From Nemertoderma westbladi (Eukaryota > Xenacoelomorpha > Nemertodermatida > Nemertodermatidae): a stretch of 32,827 nt of DNA. Position numbers and translations under genes: made by a program. Of this stretch, positions 10,574 through 20,249 are shown piece after piece (position 1 is the stretch's first letter; every line of letters starts with the position of its first letter). The notes below the pieces were generated by a model that ran no database searches, was not told the DNA's origin, and saw only the letters and a program-made list of their open reading frames with translations. The stretch covers positions 1 through 32,827 of the forward strand of contig JAUCBJ010002151.1 in NCBI GenBank assembly GCA_032718475.1, in the 5' to 3' direction.

Positions 10574-11510
10574 TTTGACCAATTGTTTTTATATGAAAAT
10601 GGCTTTTATTGTGAGGTTTTTTGTTCTAGAACAAATATTTGACCTTCTGACAGTAAGATGGCAGCTAGTAGTTTTGATTTTGTGTTAGCTAGTACTTTTT
10701 ATTAGCTAGTGAAAACAATTATAATTGAAAAATTGAAAAAAAATGTTGACCAAGTTTTTTCTTGTAAAAATGTCTTTTATTATGAGGTTTTTTGTTCTAG
10801 AACAAATATTTGACCTTCTGACAGTAAAATGGTAGCTAGTACTTTTGATTTTATGTTAGCTACTGTAGTACTTTTTATTAGCTAGTGAAAACAATTATAA
10901 TTGAAAAATTGAGAAAAATGTTGACCAAGTTTTTTCGTGTAAAAATGGCTTTTATTATGAGGTTTTTTGTTCTAGAACAAATATTTGACCTTCTGACAGT
11001 AAGATGGTAGCTAGTACTTTTGATTTTATTTTAGCTACTGTAGTACTTTTTATTAGCTAGTGAAAAAATTTAAGATATAAGTTAATTTTCAATTATATTA
11101 TATATTCGCCTGAAATAATTGAGGCAGGTAGCTAGTAATTTTTATTTGATAGTCATAGTAGGCCTAGCTAGTAATTATTCACTGGCTAGTTTTTTTTATA
11201 CAAAATATAGGCAGATGCAAAATACAGTTTTTACTATTTTTTTTTTAGTTTTTAAAATCACTAGCTACCATAATAAAAAATACTAGCTAACCTCTCTCAG
11301 AAGGTGAAATGTATGTTCTACAACATAAAAACATCATGATAATATCCATTAACGTGGTCCAAAATATTATTTTGTAATTTTAAGATCACTAGCTACCTTT
11401 AAAAACACTAGCTACTATAATAAAAAATAATAGGTAACCTCTCCCTCAGAAGGTCAAATTTACGTTCTAGAACACAAAACATAATAATAATATCCATTAA
11501 CATGGTCAAA
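10574..11510. repeat. Direct plus inverted repeat complex (foldback-like)
   Basis: Three direct copies of a 171-175-bp unit have GACCTTCTGACAGTAA at 10641, 10812 and 10987, each preceded by TTTTTTGTTCTAGAACAAAT and followed by TTTTTATTAGCTAGTGAAAA. Two diverged copies in opposite orientation follow: CTCAGAAGGT at 11297 and 11446 with TACGTTCTAGAAC and TTAACATGGTC. The left edge TTTTTGACCA matches the right edge TGGTCAAAAA in reverse complement. The block therefore has foldback symmetry and probably came from a MITE-like element with amplified subunits. No coding capacity. Confidence 0.8.
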
Positions 11511-11518
11511 AATTAATC

Positions 11519-11578
11519 GGTATTACTGTAATAGCTATGCTATAGCAAAAAAATGGAGATAGCTATCACAGTAATACC
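11519..11578. mobile_element. Small terminal-inverted-repeat element or hairpin
   Basis: GGTATTACTGTAATAGCTAT (11519-11538) and ATAGCTATCACAGTAATACC (11559-11578) pair over 20 bp with one mismatch and a 20-base spacer. The form suits a tiny internally deleted MITE. A function as a transcribed hairpin cannot be excluded. Confidence 0.6.
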
Positions 11579-11602
11579 ATAATAACTGCTGAGTAATCAT
11601 TC

Positions 11603-11850
11603 TGTGGGGCGAGCCACGAAGTGAGTGAGCCTTAGCGTAGTGGTACCATTAATCAACCTGTCGTTCTGTCGTTCTGTCGTTCTGTCGTTCTGTCGTTCTG
11701 TCGCGTTTTTTTTCAGTATTTTATTTTAAACGTTAATAACTCGGCCAATCCTTGATGAAATCTATCCAAACTTGGTACACATGCTGTTTGGCAAAAGTTT
11801 GAAAATTTTCCAAGTAGAATTTGCGTGGGGCCTTCGTGCAGCATCAGTGT
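11603..11850. repeat. Dispersed repeat with an 8-bp microsatellite
   Basis: It starts GTGGGGCGAGCCACGAAGTG, contains five exact TCGTTCTG units (11661-11700), and ends near GCGTGGGGCCTTCGTGCAGC. The first motif recurs at 29884 (GTGGGGCGAGCCATGCATTG), and the last is matched on the minus strand near 1743-1762. So this is a multi-copy family, present here once nearly whole and twice as ends. No frame recognised. Confidence 0.6.
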
Positions 11851-12278
11851 AACTGTTATTGCAGTTATAATAAATTTATTTATCCAAATTTAAAATGCGT
11901 TAAATTATTATTACTGTAGGATAAATCAGCTGGTTTTCTGACAAATTTTGCAATTCTGCATGTACCATGTGTACCGGTACTGTCAGGCTGTACTCAATCC
12001 CTGAATCGAGAATCCTGCTAGGGTGCATTTATAGTCAGATGCCGTCCGATCCGATCCGATCCGATGCATTTCGGCAATTATTGTAGCTACAACTGTCAGA
12101 CTGCAGACTGTACAAGCCTAGCTGCTTAGGCTAGGCCTACTTCTGTTTTGCCTAACACTGAACGCAGTCTGGTTGTATGACTATTGCTGTATTGGCCTAT
12201 TGCATTAGGCTATTGTATATGGCTGTATGACATGGCAGTACTGCAGTATGCAGGTATGGCAGTACTGCAGTACACAGT
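11851..12278. other. Non-coding, short CCGAT repeats
   Basis: Only a short (CCGAT)4 run near 12044-12063 and a GCAGTACTGCAGTA duplication at 12234-12274 stand out. No gene recognised. Confidence 0.5.
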
Positions 12279-13176
12279 ATGGGATCATTCGTAGCTCTGT
12301 AGCTGACTGTGGTGTTCAGAAGGAAATCGGACGCGCGTTGGACTGTTGGATGTCCTGGAATGGAGTCTACCGACCAACTTGCAGGGTGAGGCTGTCCCTC
12401 TGCAGCTCTGATCCTGGGCGGTGGAGACTGTGCTGATGGCGGCGGAAGCGGGAAGACCGGGGCATTCTGTATCCCGATACTACAGCTGGTCCATGAAACT
12501 CTACGGTACAAACTCCGAGATGGAAAACTCGATGGGAAATCGGGGGGAAGAACTAGGTCTACGAAATTTCAGTGGAACTCATTCGATAGAGCGATAGAAG
12601 TGACCAGTTGGCCATCTCCCCGGACGGTTGCTGTGTCATGCGGGCGCGTGGCCAGAGGAGTTGGCACGGTACCCGGACGACTAAAGGAATAGTCGGATCC
12701 GGTCGTTTTGTTACTATTCAGCTATTACGAGGCGACGGTAAAGGACGAGGTGCGAGGGCCCATTCCGGGTTAGTTGGAGCACCGGAAGCGCGACACTCGA
12801 TATCGGGACTGATAAAAATAGTTTTGGCTTCGGAGGAAACGGTAAGAAGTGTTTCGGGCGGCATTTTGACGACTATGGACAACCATATGGACTAGGCGAC
12901 GTGATCGGTTATCGGATCGATCTGGATGTGGGCACAATTGGGTACCGGTACAGTAAAAATGGAAGTGATCTCGGGAAAGCTTTCGACAGTTCGAGATTCC
13001 CGCTAATTTACGCAAACTCCCGTTATTCCTGTATTCCCGCAGTCTGTGGTCTGTCGGTATCTTTAAAGAATGCTGAAATTATGTTTATTTTCGCCGAATT
13101 TATCCGTTTATCTGCGCATCTTCTTTCCGGGTACACCATTGTATCCCGGGCGCCGTTTTGTACCTACAATGTACCA
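12279..13176 (+). pseudogene. DDX1: Decayed intronless copy of the DDX1 RNA helicase N-terminal region
   Basis: Three plus-strand frames together follow DDX1 from its N-terminus to just past the SPRY domain. In order: GVQKEIGRAL (~12313), LPTNLQGEAVPL (~12369), LILGGGD and VLMAAE (~12410-12440), GSGKTGAFCIPILQLVHETL (Walker A helicase motif, ~12440-12499), FQWNSFDRA, AISPDGCC and SWHGTRTTKG (~12611-12690), YYEATVKDE (~12723), RVSWSTGSATLDIGTDK (~12763), then FGFGGNGKKCFGRHFDDYGQ and VIGYRIDLDVGTI with SKNGSDLGKAF (~12830-12990), LKNAEI, and SGYTIVSRAP ending ~13167. DDX1 is a DEAD-box helicase with a SPRY domain inserted into its first RecA-like domain, acting in RNA metabolism. At least five frame changes and a stop near 12400 make it non-functional. 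About 255 codons run without an intron, which suggests a retrocopy, but the 3' two thirds are missing and no poly(A) is seen. Sequencing indels in a real exon are the main alternative. Confidence 0.85.
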
Positions 13177-13297
13177 AGTTGTGTACCTATCTTACCAAGT
13201 TGTGTACATTTTGTACCTATTATGTAACAGTTGTGTATGGTCTTGTACCTATTTATGTTTCCTAAAGTAAAGATGTGTAATCTGATTATTATTATGA

Positions 13298-13311
13298 TTG
13301 CTACATAACAT
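13298..13311. repeat. Target-site duplication, left copy (14 bp)
   Basis: TTGCTACATAACAT, identical to 17075-17088, brackets the RTE-like element on its 3' side. Confidence 0.92.
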
Positions 13312-16300
13312 ACTACTACTACTAGGATCGGCATGCTGCATTGCAGCTGCATTTTTAAGAATGCTGTGCCGGCTTGTCAACAAAATTGCACCGCCACAAC
13401 TCCCTATCACCCATGACATTTGCTAGATCATCCGCATCTTTAAGGCCAGTGTCCTTTAAGATGCGTCTCAAGAAAGTCATGGGCTGTCCACCATGCTTAT
13501 TCACTCCATGAGGCTGCCAAAGTACAAGATTATGCACTGGCTGGTCCTCACGGCGAAAGCAATGTCCTGCAAAGCGGAGGCGATTTTGTTCTAGTGTCAA
13601 GCTTGGGGGAACCAATGAGACACCTCCAATGTTATATAGTGTCTGGTTGGAGATGTGTGCATTGTACTTGACACAATGTACCCGGCGTAGCATTCTTGTG
13701 AATGTGCCATCCAGAGATTTGGTGTCCTCAGCAGTTAGAGCCCAGCATGGACTCCCGTAGAGGAGTACTGGAACTACTGCTGCTCTGAATAATCGGACCT
13801 TAAGTTTCCGATTAATTCTAGGTGACTTCCAAATCCTGGAAAGCCTATTCAAGGCTGCCCATGCCTTTCCCTTACGTATTCGAAGGTCCTCACCTGACTT
13901 CCGGATCCATGATCCCAGGTAACAGAAGTCGTCCACATGCTCAAGCATACCATCCTTTGAGCTTATGCTCATCCGATCAGAGACTTGCTGAGGACTTTCA
14001 AAGTTAACTGTCAGAATTTTGGTCTTTCTGGAGTTAATAAAAAGACCAACACTAGAAGCAGCATGTTCTAATGAGCTGAGGAGCCGCTGGGCTCCCTCTA
14101 ATGATTCTGAGAGTACTCCTAAGTCATCAGCAAAGTCTAGATCAGTTAGGTACTTGGCAGGATTTCCTCGACTTCTGGAGCCAGTAGGTGGAGTTATCAT
14201 CACCCCATCATCATTATGATGATCTAAGGACATGCGTAGAACATAGTCAACCACAATAATGAACAAGAATGGTGCAAGTGTGTCTCCTTGGAGGACGCCC
14301 CATAACACTTCAAATGGTTCTGTGTCACCATCAACAGTAGACACAAATGTTGTCGAACCATCGTATACTGATCTGATTGCTGCAATAATTTCATCAGGAA
14401 TCCCATATAATGAAAGTATGCTGAACATACGTGAGCGAGAGACTGAATCAAAGGCCTTGAAGAAGTCAACAAAGATAACAGCCAGATGCCTGTCTTTCTT
14501 TTTTGATAACTCTTCAATTATCCTTCTAAGTGCCAAAATGGGCTCCATGGTCCCACGACCTTTACGGAACCCATTCTGATTTCCACGTAGCAGTCTCTCA
14601 ATGGGATCCCTGATGCGATTTAATAGAATTCTATTGTATAGTTTTGCAGCAATCGAGATCAATGAGATTCCCCGAAAAGAACCATAGAGTGTTAGGTTGC
14701 CCTTCTTGGGAACTGGCACCAACTTATTTGTTTTCATTTCTTGTGGGACTCTTGTTGTACGGTACATGTCTACTATGATGGGATAGATGAGCTTTAAACA
14801 CTCAGGTATTTTAAAGACCTCAGGGGGAACACCATCTACTCCACTGGCACGATTGGTCTTAATGCTCTTTGCAGCAGCCTTCACTTCTGCAAAGGAGATA
14901 TCGCCAATGGGAATATCTGGGAGTACAGACTCAGACACTTTTACTTCTATAAAGTTATCAGGCAATACCCTGTCATTATTGAGGAGCTTTTCAAAGTGGG
15001 CTTTCCAACCATTGAGGCGATCGGCTGGTGATTCAGCCTTAACCTTGGTGGTTGGTTGGCTTTTCCGCCCAGTAAGCAGATTGATCGATTTCCATGCCTG
15101 GGATGATTGCCTGCTGTCGTCAGCATCATTGATGGCATCAACCTGTTGGTTTATTAGCTCCTGTAGATTAACAGAGTACTGCCTGTTCAGGGACCTAGAT
15201 GCAGCTTTAACTGCATTCTTGGCCGCTGTAGTCTGTTTGAGTCGGGACTCTTTCTGCGCCTTATGAAGGTCATTTCGGCACTTCTGAATTTTGTTGTCAG
15301 TCCAGGGGGCCCTTTTCCTGTTTCGAGGGTATACAGGAACTGTTTCTGCAGCTGCTAACTTAACTGCTTCTGTAAAGGCAGTATAGCCCTCACAGTGATC
15401 TGCCGCCTCAGAGGCAAGAGCCTCATACCTGTTGCTCAGCTGTAGTGTGAAGCTGGATCTCACACTTGGCTGTTGCAACAGAGAGGACCAGTCATGCCGT
15501 GGCAAGGCAGATTTCGTTGTTCTGCTAGCACGCAGACTAAGTCTTACCTTGGCCACAATAAGGCGGTGATCACTGGAGAAGGGTCGAAGTGTAAATGCAT
15601 TACAGTCTTGTATAGAGCTCCTGTATTTCCTACGAAACAGAATATGGTCTATCTGGGACTTGTGACCACTGGGTCCACTATGAGTCCATAGCTTTCCAGT
15701 TCGCTTCTTGAACTGGGTTCCAGCCGAAAACAATCCATTTCCAGAGATAAAATCCTGAAGATGGACAGAATTTCGGTTAACACTATTGCTATAGACCCAG
15801 GGCGATGTAGGTGATTGATGCAGACTTGCATTAAAGTCTCCCAGGAATGTTAAGAATGCATGCTGATCCACTCCATCAGTTGCTGCTTGTAGATTGTGGT
15901 AGAAATTTTCCACCTCCTCTACAGGGGCAACACTAGTTGGAGAGTAGCACACAATCAGAACCACCTTAGGAAACTTCTTAGCCAGTCTTCCAGAACATGA
16001 GAAGTGGCAACGGATGATGCGGTTAGAGATTTGGTCTATTTTGTCCAATGCTGCATGTGCAGTTGGATTCATCAATAGACCAATTCCACCATTGCCACTA
16101 TCATCTGCTGACGCGAGGGCGAGTCGCCAACCGCCCCCCATGTCCTTAATCAGAACCTCATCAGTCTGTCCAGTCTGCATTCGGTGCTCTTGAACACCCA
16201 CTGCGCTAAGAGAAAGCTTATCTGCCAAGGCAGTCAGCTCACCTTGTCGCATTGGGGACCCGAGTGTTAGGGTGTTTACTGAGGCTAGTCTAGTGACTTG

Positions 16301-17074
16301 CCTCAGATTCACCAATGGCTTTGTTGGTCGGGGTGGAACATGAGAGTAGCCTCCAACTCCAGAATCCCTCTCCCCATCACAATCTGGCCTCCCTGGTGAC
16401 CCAGGGTTTGGGCCAGAAAGGTCATCAGGAAAGGGACTCAAAGAATTGTTGGCTGCTCTCTCTCCAGTAGGGGGTGAGACAGGCAGCCGGTCAGGAGTTA
16501 ACTGACGCCTGTGAGGCCGATTGTGTCCGGTAATTCCACTGGCCTCTAGTGGCCGGACCTCCGCATTGCTAATGTAATCCATAGTGGGGGTTGGGGGGTG
16601 CTTTTTTGCCGAGTCAGCTCTCGGGGCAAATACCACACCCTGGTTTGCCATTCCACAGGGTGGGTGTCGCAATGGAGTCAGATATGAGGCCCATCACCCA
16701 TATCTACTCTGGCGTACATGACCCACCATTGGCTGTTGCAGCTCATCTGCTGGGTCATGCCCTGTACCCTTGCTGCCAGGTGCAGGTCGCAGTGAAGTGC
16801 CCTCAGAGTGGACATGAGAACACTCTACTCCTAACCAGCCATTGGTAGATCACCATCTGCCTGGTCAGGCCATATACCCCTGCAGCCAAGTATATGGGTC
16901 CTTAATCCAGGACCAAGGGCGTCCTTATCCCAGAACGAAGGGGGTCCTAGTTACAGGACCAGATTTGCCCTAGTAAGAGGGTCTATGCAGCTACAGGTGG
17001 CACCTCCTTTATGCTGCATGGAGGTGGCAAGTTTTCTTGATCAATGACCTAGAATACCTGACCTGACCTTGACC
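13312..17074 (-). mobile_element. Full-length RTE-like non-LTR retrotransposon
   Basis: The 3,763-bp element lies between perfect 14-bp target-site duplications. On the minus strand it has a ~420-bp 5' leader starting GGTCAAGGTCAGGTCAGG, a single long ORF (16651-13355), a very short 3' UTR of about 30 bp, and a (GTA)n tail (13312-13324) instead of poly(A). One ORF with an APE endonuclease and RT, a minimal 3' UTR and a microsatellite tail is typical of RTE-type elements. The intact frame and identical duplications indicate a recent insertion. A second 3'-end copy of the family sits at 21757-21934 with only one clear difference over about 170 bp. Confidence 0.92.
13355..16651 (-). CDS. APE endonuclease/reverse transcriptase ORF of the RTE-like element
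   Basis: Open for about 1,098 codons from the ATG at 16651; an upstream TTG at 16672 is in frame, but ATG is preferred. A Pro/Ser-rich N-terminus of ~125 residues is followed by an APE-like endonuclease with QEHR, LGDFNA and SSDHRL motifs, which cuts target DNA. A basic linker leads to the reverse transcriptase: VPVPKKGN, FRGISLISIAAKLYNRIL, NGFRKGRGTMEPI, VIFVDFFKAFDSV, GVLQGDTLAPFLFI and catalytic FADD (residues ~840-843, nt 14134-14123). The C-terminal region includes LYGSPCWALT and RLRFAGHC, usual for RTE-like proteins. All key RT and endonuclease residues I can check are present and there is no stop or frameshift, so the protein may be functional. It would perform target-primed reverse transcription at a nicked chromosome. 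The RTE assignment within non-LTR clades is an inference. Confidence 0.93.
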   Translation of the reverse strand: MANQGVVFAPRADSAKKHPPTPTMDYISNAEVRPLEASGITGHNRPHRRQLTPDRLPVSPPTGERAANNSLSPFPDDLSGPNPGSPGRPDCDGERDSGVGGYSHVPPRPTKPLVNLRQVTRLASVNTLTLGSPMRQGELTALADKLSLSAVGVQEHRMQTGQTDEVLIKDMGGGWRLALASADDSGNGGIGLLMNPTAHAALDKIDQISNRIIRCHFSCSGRLAKKFPKVVLIVCYSPTSVAPVEEVENFYHNLQAATDGVDQHAFLTFLGDFNASLHQSPTSPWVYSNSVNRNSVHLQDFISGNGLFSAGTQFKKRTGKLWTHSGPSGHKSQIDHILFRRKYRSSIQDCNAFTLRPFSSDHRLIVAKVRLSLRASRTTKSALPRHDWSSLLQQPSVRSSFTLQLSNRYEALASEAADHCEGYTAFTEAVKLAAAETVPVYPRNRKRAPWTDNKIQKCRNDLHKAQKESRLKQTTAAKNAVKAASRSLNRQYSVNLQELINQQVDAINDADDSRQSSQAWKSINLLTGRKSQPTTKVKAESPADRLNGWKAHFEKLLNNDRVLPDNFIEVKVSESVLPDIPIGDISFAEVKAAAKSIKTNRASGVDGVPPEVFKIPECLKLIYPIIVDMYRTTRVPQEMKTNKLVPVPKKGNLTLYGSFRGISLISIAAKLYNRILLNRIRDPIERLLRGNQNGFRKGRGTMEPILALRRIIEELSKKKDRHLAVIFVDFFKAFDSVSRSRMFSILSLYGIPDEIIAAIRSVYDGSTTFVSTVDGDTEPFEVLWGVLQGDTLAPFLFIIVVDYVLRMSLDHHNDDGVMITPPTGSRSRGNPAKYLTDLDFADDLGVLSESLEGAQRLLSSLEHAASSVGLFINSRKTKILTVNFESPQQVSDRMSISSKDGMLEHVDDFCYLGSWIRKSGEDLRIRKGKAWAALNRLSRIWKSPRINRKLKVRLFRAAVVPVLLYGSPCWALTAEDTKSLDGTFTRMLRRVHCVKYNAHISNQTLYNIGGVSLVPPSLTLEQNRLRFAGHCFRREDQPVHNLVLWQPHGVNKHGGQPMTFLRRILKDTGLKDADDLANVMGDRELWRCNFVDKPAQHS

Positions 17075-17088
17075 TTGCTACATAACAT
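17075..17088. repeat. Target-site duplication, right copy (14 bp)
   Basis: TTGCTACATAACAT, identical to 13298-13311; marks the 5' end of the minus-strand RTE-like element. Confidence 0.92.
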
Positions 17089-18087
17089 GGTATAGAGACT
17101 ATCTTATCTTATAACCGTTATCAACAGTGTTGTAGTCATAATTTGCAACGTTTCATTGAAATAATCACTTGAAATACTCGAATACATTCTACCCATAATA
17201 ATTAATACTAATTATTGTAAAACTATTTTTCTATGCGGAAATCCAGACTGAAAGTCTCTCTCTTGATATCTGTTGTTCCTTTGCGTCAATATAATTAGAG
17301 TGTATTTAACAAATTTATTGTATCCGTTGAAATGTATTTGTAAACAATAATTTAGTTGTCATGATTTTTAAGTAAGATTAGGTTAATTAAAGCCTTTATA
17401 AAATTATTATTATTATCCTGGGGGAAACTTTACAGCTTTATCGAAACTCTATAGCTCCATGGTAAGTATAGCTCCACGAAACTCTATGGGGGGGGGGGGG
17501 GTAGTATACTCCAGGTATTAAACTAAACTGATCCTTTTCTTATATATGATGGACAGATTGTCGGATAGTCAGAAAGACCAAATTTAATATACTATCTAGT
17601 TAAGTTTTTGAATTTATTCTTTGAAATATACCAGAACATGACTAGCTATTTTATTTTTAAAAAATAATGTTCTAGAATGAATATTTTTTGAAATATTTAA
17701 AAAATTATCAAACACTAATGTTTAGTAACTTTATTTTTTCATATCAATAAAAAGCTTGTCTTGCAAGGATTCCAAATACAACTAATTACCCAACTAATTA
17801 GTATAAACAATTTCGTGGGAGGGTTTACGACGTACCTCCAGTTCCCCCTCCCTCCTCCAAGCCAATTACTAGCTTTACCTGTATCATGGACGTAGGGAGC
17901 ATCTGGAGTGGGGTAGGGCACATTTTTGAAAAGCGGACCATTATCATTTAAATATTTTTTTTTATATTTATTATAACTAACCGACCACAGGACTATGTTA
18001 ATTAACCCAACAACCACCCCCCCCCCCCCCCCCCCCCCCCCCCGATTGTTACCTTAGATACCGCTATTAATATGTGAATCAAATCAA
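17089..18087. other. AT-rich non-coding with G14 and C27 runs
   Basis: No gene seen. It contains G14 at 17488-17501 and C27 at 18017-18043. The minus-strand frame at 17739-18017 has no recognisable domain. Long pure G or C runs also occur at 1603, 4657, 4981 and 6323, a feature of this genome. Confidence 0.5.
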
Positions 18088-18175
18088 ATACTCGTCATAG
18101 GCTAAAGACGATTTATTATCTAGAAGACATCCCAATTTGGCAGGTTAAACTGCTAAAGGTCTGAAAGCGCGAACA
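18088..18175. repeat. 88-bp repeat, first copy
   Basis: It matches 23385-23472 in the same orientation with one difference (ACTGCTA against ACTACTA). The second copy continues into a BEL/Pao reverse transcriptase fragment on the minus strand, so this one is probably a detached piece of the same family. Confidence 0.85.
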
Positions 18176-19750
18176 ATAACAGATATTAAATTCTGATTGC
18201 AGTGTAGGCAATAAATACAGTTTAATATTGTTCTGGTAAGAACAATAACGGTTATTGCTTCTGTATTGCAGTAGGCAATAAATCTGAAGTACCGGTCAAC
18301 CGGTACCTAGTAGGCCTGACTACCTAACCACCCGGACCGGTACTTACAGCAGTAAAGGTACAGCAGTATTATTTCGATTGTGATATATTGTATATTGTAG
18401 GCTGTTAGGGGATTAGGGATTGATCACCCCTTATTCCTTTGTATGGTTTACTTATTTCTGTCAGTTTTACTTATTTGTAGGCTAATATTGAGCAGAAGAC
18501 GTGTAAGCCTGCTCAGATTGTACAGATAATTTGTAGGCTGGACTGTTGTCTGACTGTTGTTAAGTCTGAGGAGATTGTAGTGTGTGTAGAGCGTATGTCC
18601 GAAAAAGTACTAGGTAGGAAAGTAGGGGCTTCCAGTGCTGTGAGGTAAACCCCCTCGAAAGAATAAGTCGTACTACTCGGTTAGAACGCATACTAACTAA
18701 CCATTTCGGAGTCTGCATATACTGTAGTTTGTTTGGGCTTGATAGTAGTCTGCCGGCGTTTGGTCTGCATTTTGTTTGAGTAGTCTGTACGCGTAGCGTA
18801 ATATTTATTATTCAGAGTTTATGCGATTATTCGCAACATTCATATCCCCAAGTTTATTCCTACAGTAATTGTGCTTGTTATACATACCGTTATAGTTAAA
18901 TTAACCCCGGTACTACATCAGGGCTGCTTGGCGTAGGTAAAGACTGGTGATTTTGTGCCCCGGTCACTCCAGCAGATACCGTGGTTCTTTTAGCTGTACA
19001 AGTATTTTTAACTACTGATTATTTGTTGTAGAAGTACTTGTACCTAATTTAGGGTTTAGTGTACAGTGCTTTCCGAAAGTAATTAGTGTGTAGGCAGAAT
19101 ATTTGTGTTGTAAAGTGGTTAATCGGCACGTTGGTTCTGGTAGACCGCGGTAATTAACTTCTAGGTAGGAACACTCCGTGATACATAACGTAGTACTTAT
19201 AGCGATACGGCTATAAGTCGTCAGACGGTGGTATTTTTCCTATCTGGACAACGCAGTATATTTACTACTGCTTGTTATTTTCAAATACCGTAGTATCCTG
19301 TCTGTTTGTAATAACCAGATATTCTAACCCTTTGTTAGGCTGGTTTGTAGACTTCTTGTAAAATTACCCTAAATATTCGTACGTGTAATTTTTGTGTTTA
19401 TTTAGAGATTGTAATCTCACCCCGAATTGTACGTAATTTGTAGTAATAAGTAACTTAGGTAAATTAGAATTATGTGTTTTAGTGTCCAACAAGTAGCACT
19501 TCACTGAGAGCGTACAGCTTCTGTGCGGTGACTCCTTCCCAGAAATAATAACATTTATTTCAAATATTGACAAAACCCATTATAGGGGTATAAATCAATT
19601 CAAACCGATTTATAAAACAGTAGGCCTGTCATACAATAATTAGGTCTAAATATCAGTTGGACTACTGCTTAAATAACGGTAATCAAGTAAAGCAAAGTAA
19701 CCAAGTATCCCCTAAAATTTCAGAAATTCAATTATTCTAAAATAATTGAC
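18176..19750. other. Non-coding spacer with short repeats
   Basis: No gene seen. A ~64-bp direct repeat around TTGCAGT(GT)AGGCAATAAAT occurs at 18200 and 18264. A small palindrome, GTACCGG TCAA CCGGTAC, lies at 18289-18306. Confidence 0.45.
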
Positions 19751-20120
19751 ATACCGGTATTTACCATAGGCTTATTATATTTATTTCTATAAATTTAGGC
19801 TGAAATCATACCGGTATTCTGTAATTAATTCTAGTCTGTAATTATACTTATATATATACTATAAGTGTAAGCTGTATACCGGTATTCACGATAGGCCTAT
19901 TATATATTTATAAATTTAGGCTGAAATTATACCGGTATTCTGTAATTAATTCTAGTTCATAATTATACTTATATATCCTATAAGTGTAAGCTGCATACCG
20001 GTATTCATGATAGGCTTATTATATATTGCTATATATTTGTGCTAAAATTATATACCGGTATTCTGTGACAAATCTAGTCTAATAATACTTATATATACTA
20101 TAAGCATACCGGTATTCTAA
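19751..20120. repeat. ~121-bp tandem repeat, three copies
   Basis: Units begin at ATACCGGTATT near 19751, 19876 and 19996 and contain GATAGGC(C/T)TATTATAT, a second ACCGGTATTCTGT block, TAATTCTAGT and CTATAAGTGTAAGC. Copies have diverged by substitutions and small indels. The array ends about 130 bp before the coiled-coil reading frame, so it could lie in its promoter or leader. Confidence 0.85.
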
Positions 20121-20249
20121 TATATTATATATATCACGTTACATAGAGTGACGATATCGGTAATTAATTACTAGGCTAAAGGTGATACTGAATTACTAGA
20201 CTTGCTTAAACTGTAATATAGCAGTAGGCATTCAACTGTACAAACAAAC

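Noticed and set aside
14787-15266. 159-residue plus-strand frame, and other frames at 13822-14579 and 15473-15691
   Set aside because: They lie antisense to the intact RTE-like ORF and have no domain of their own.
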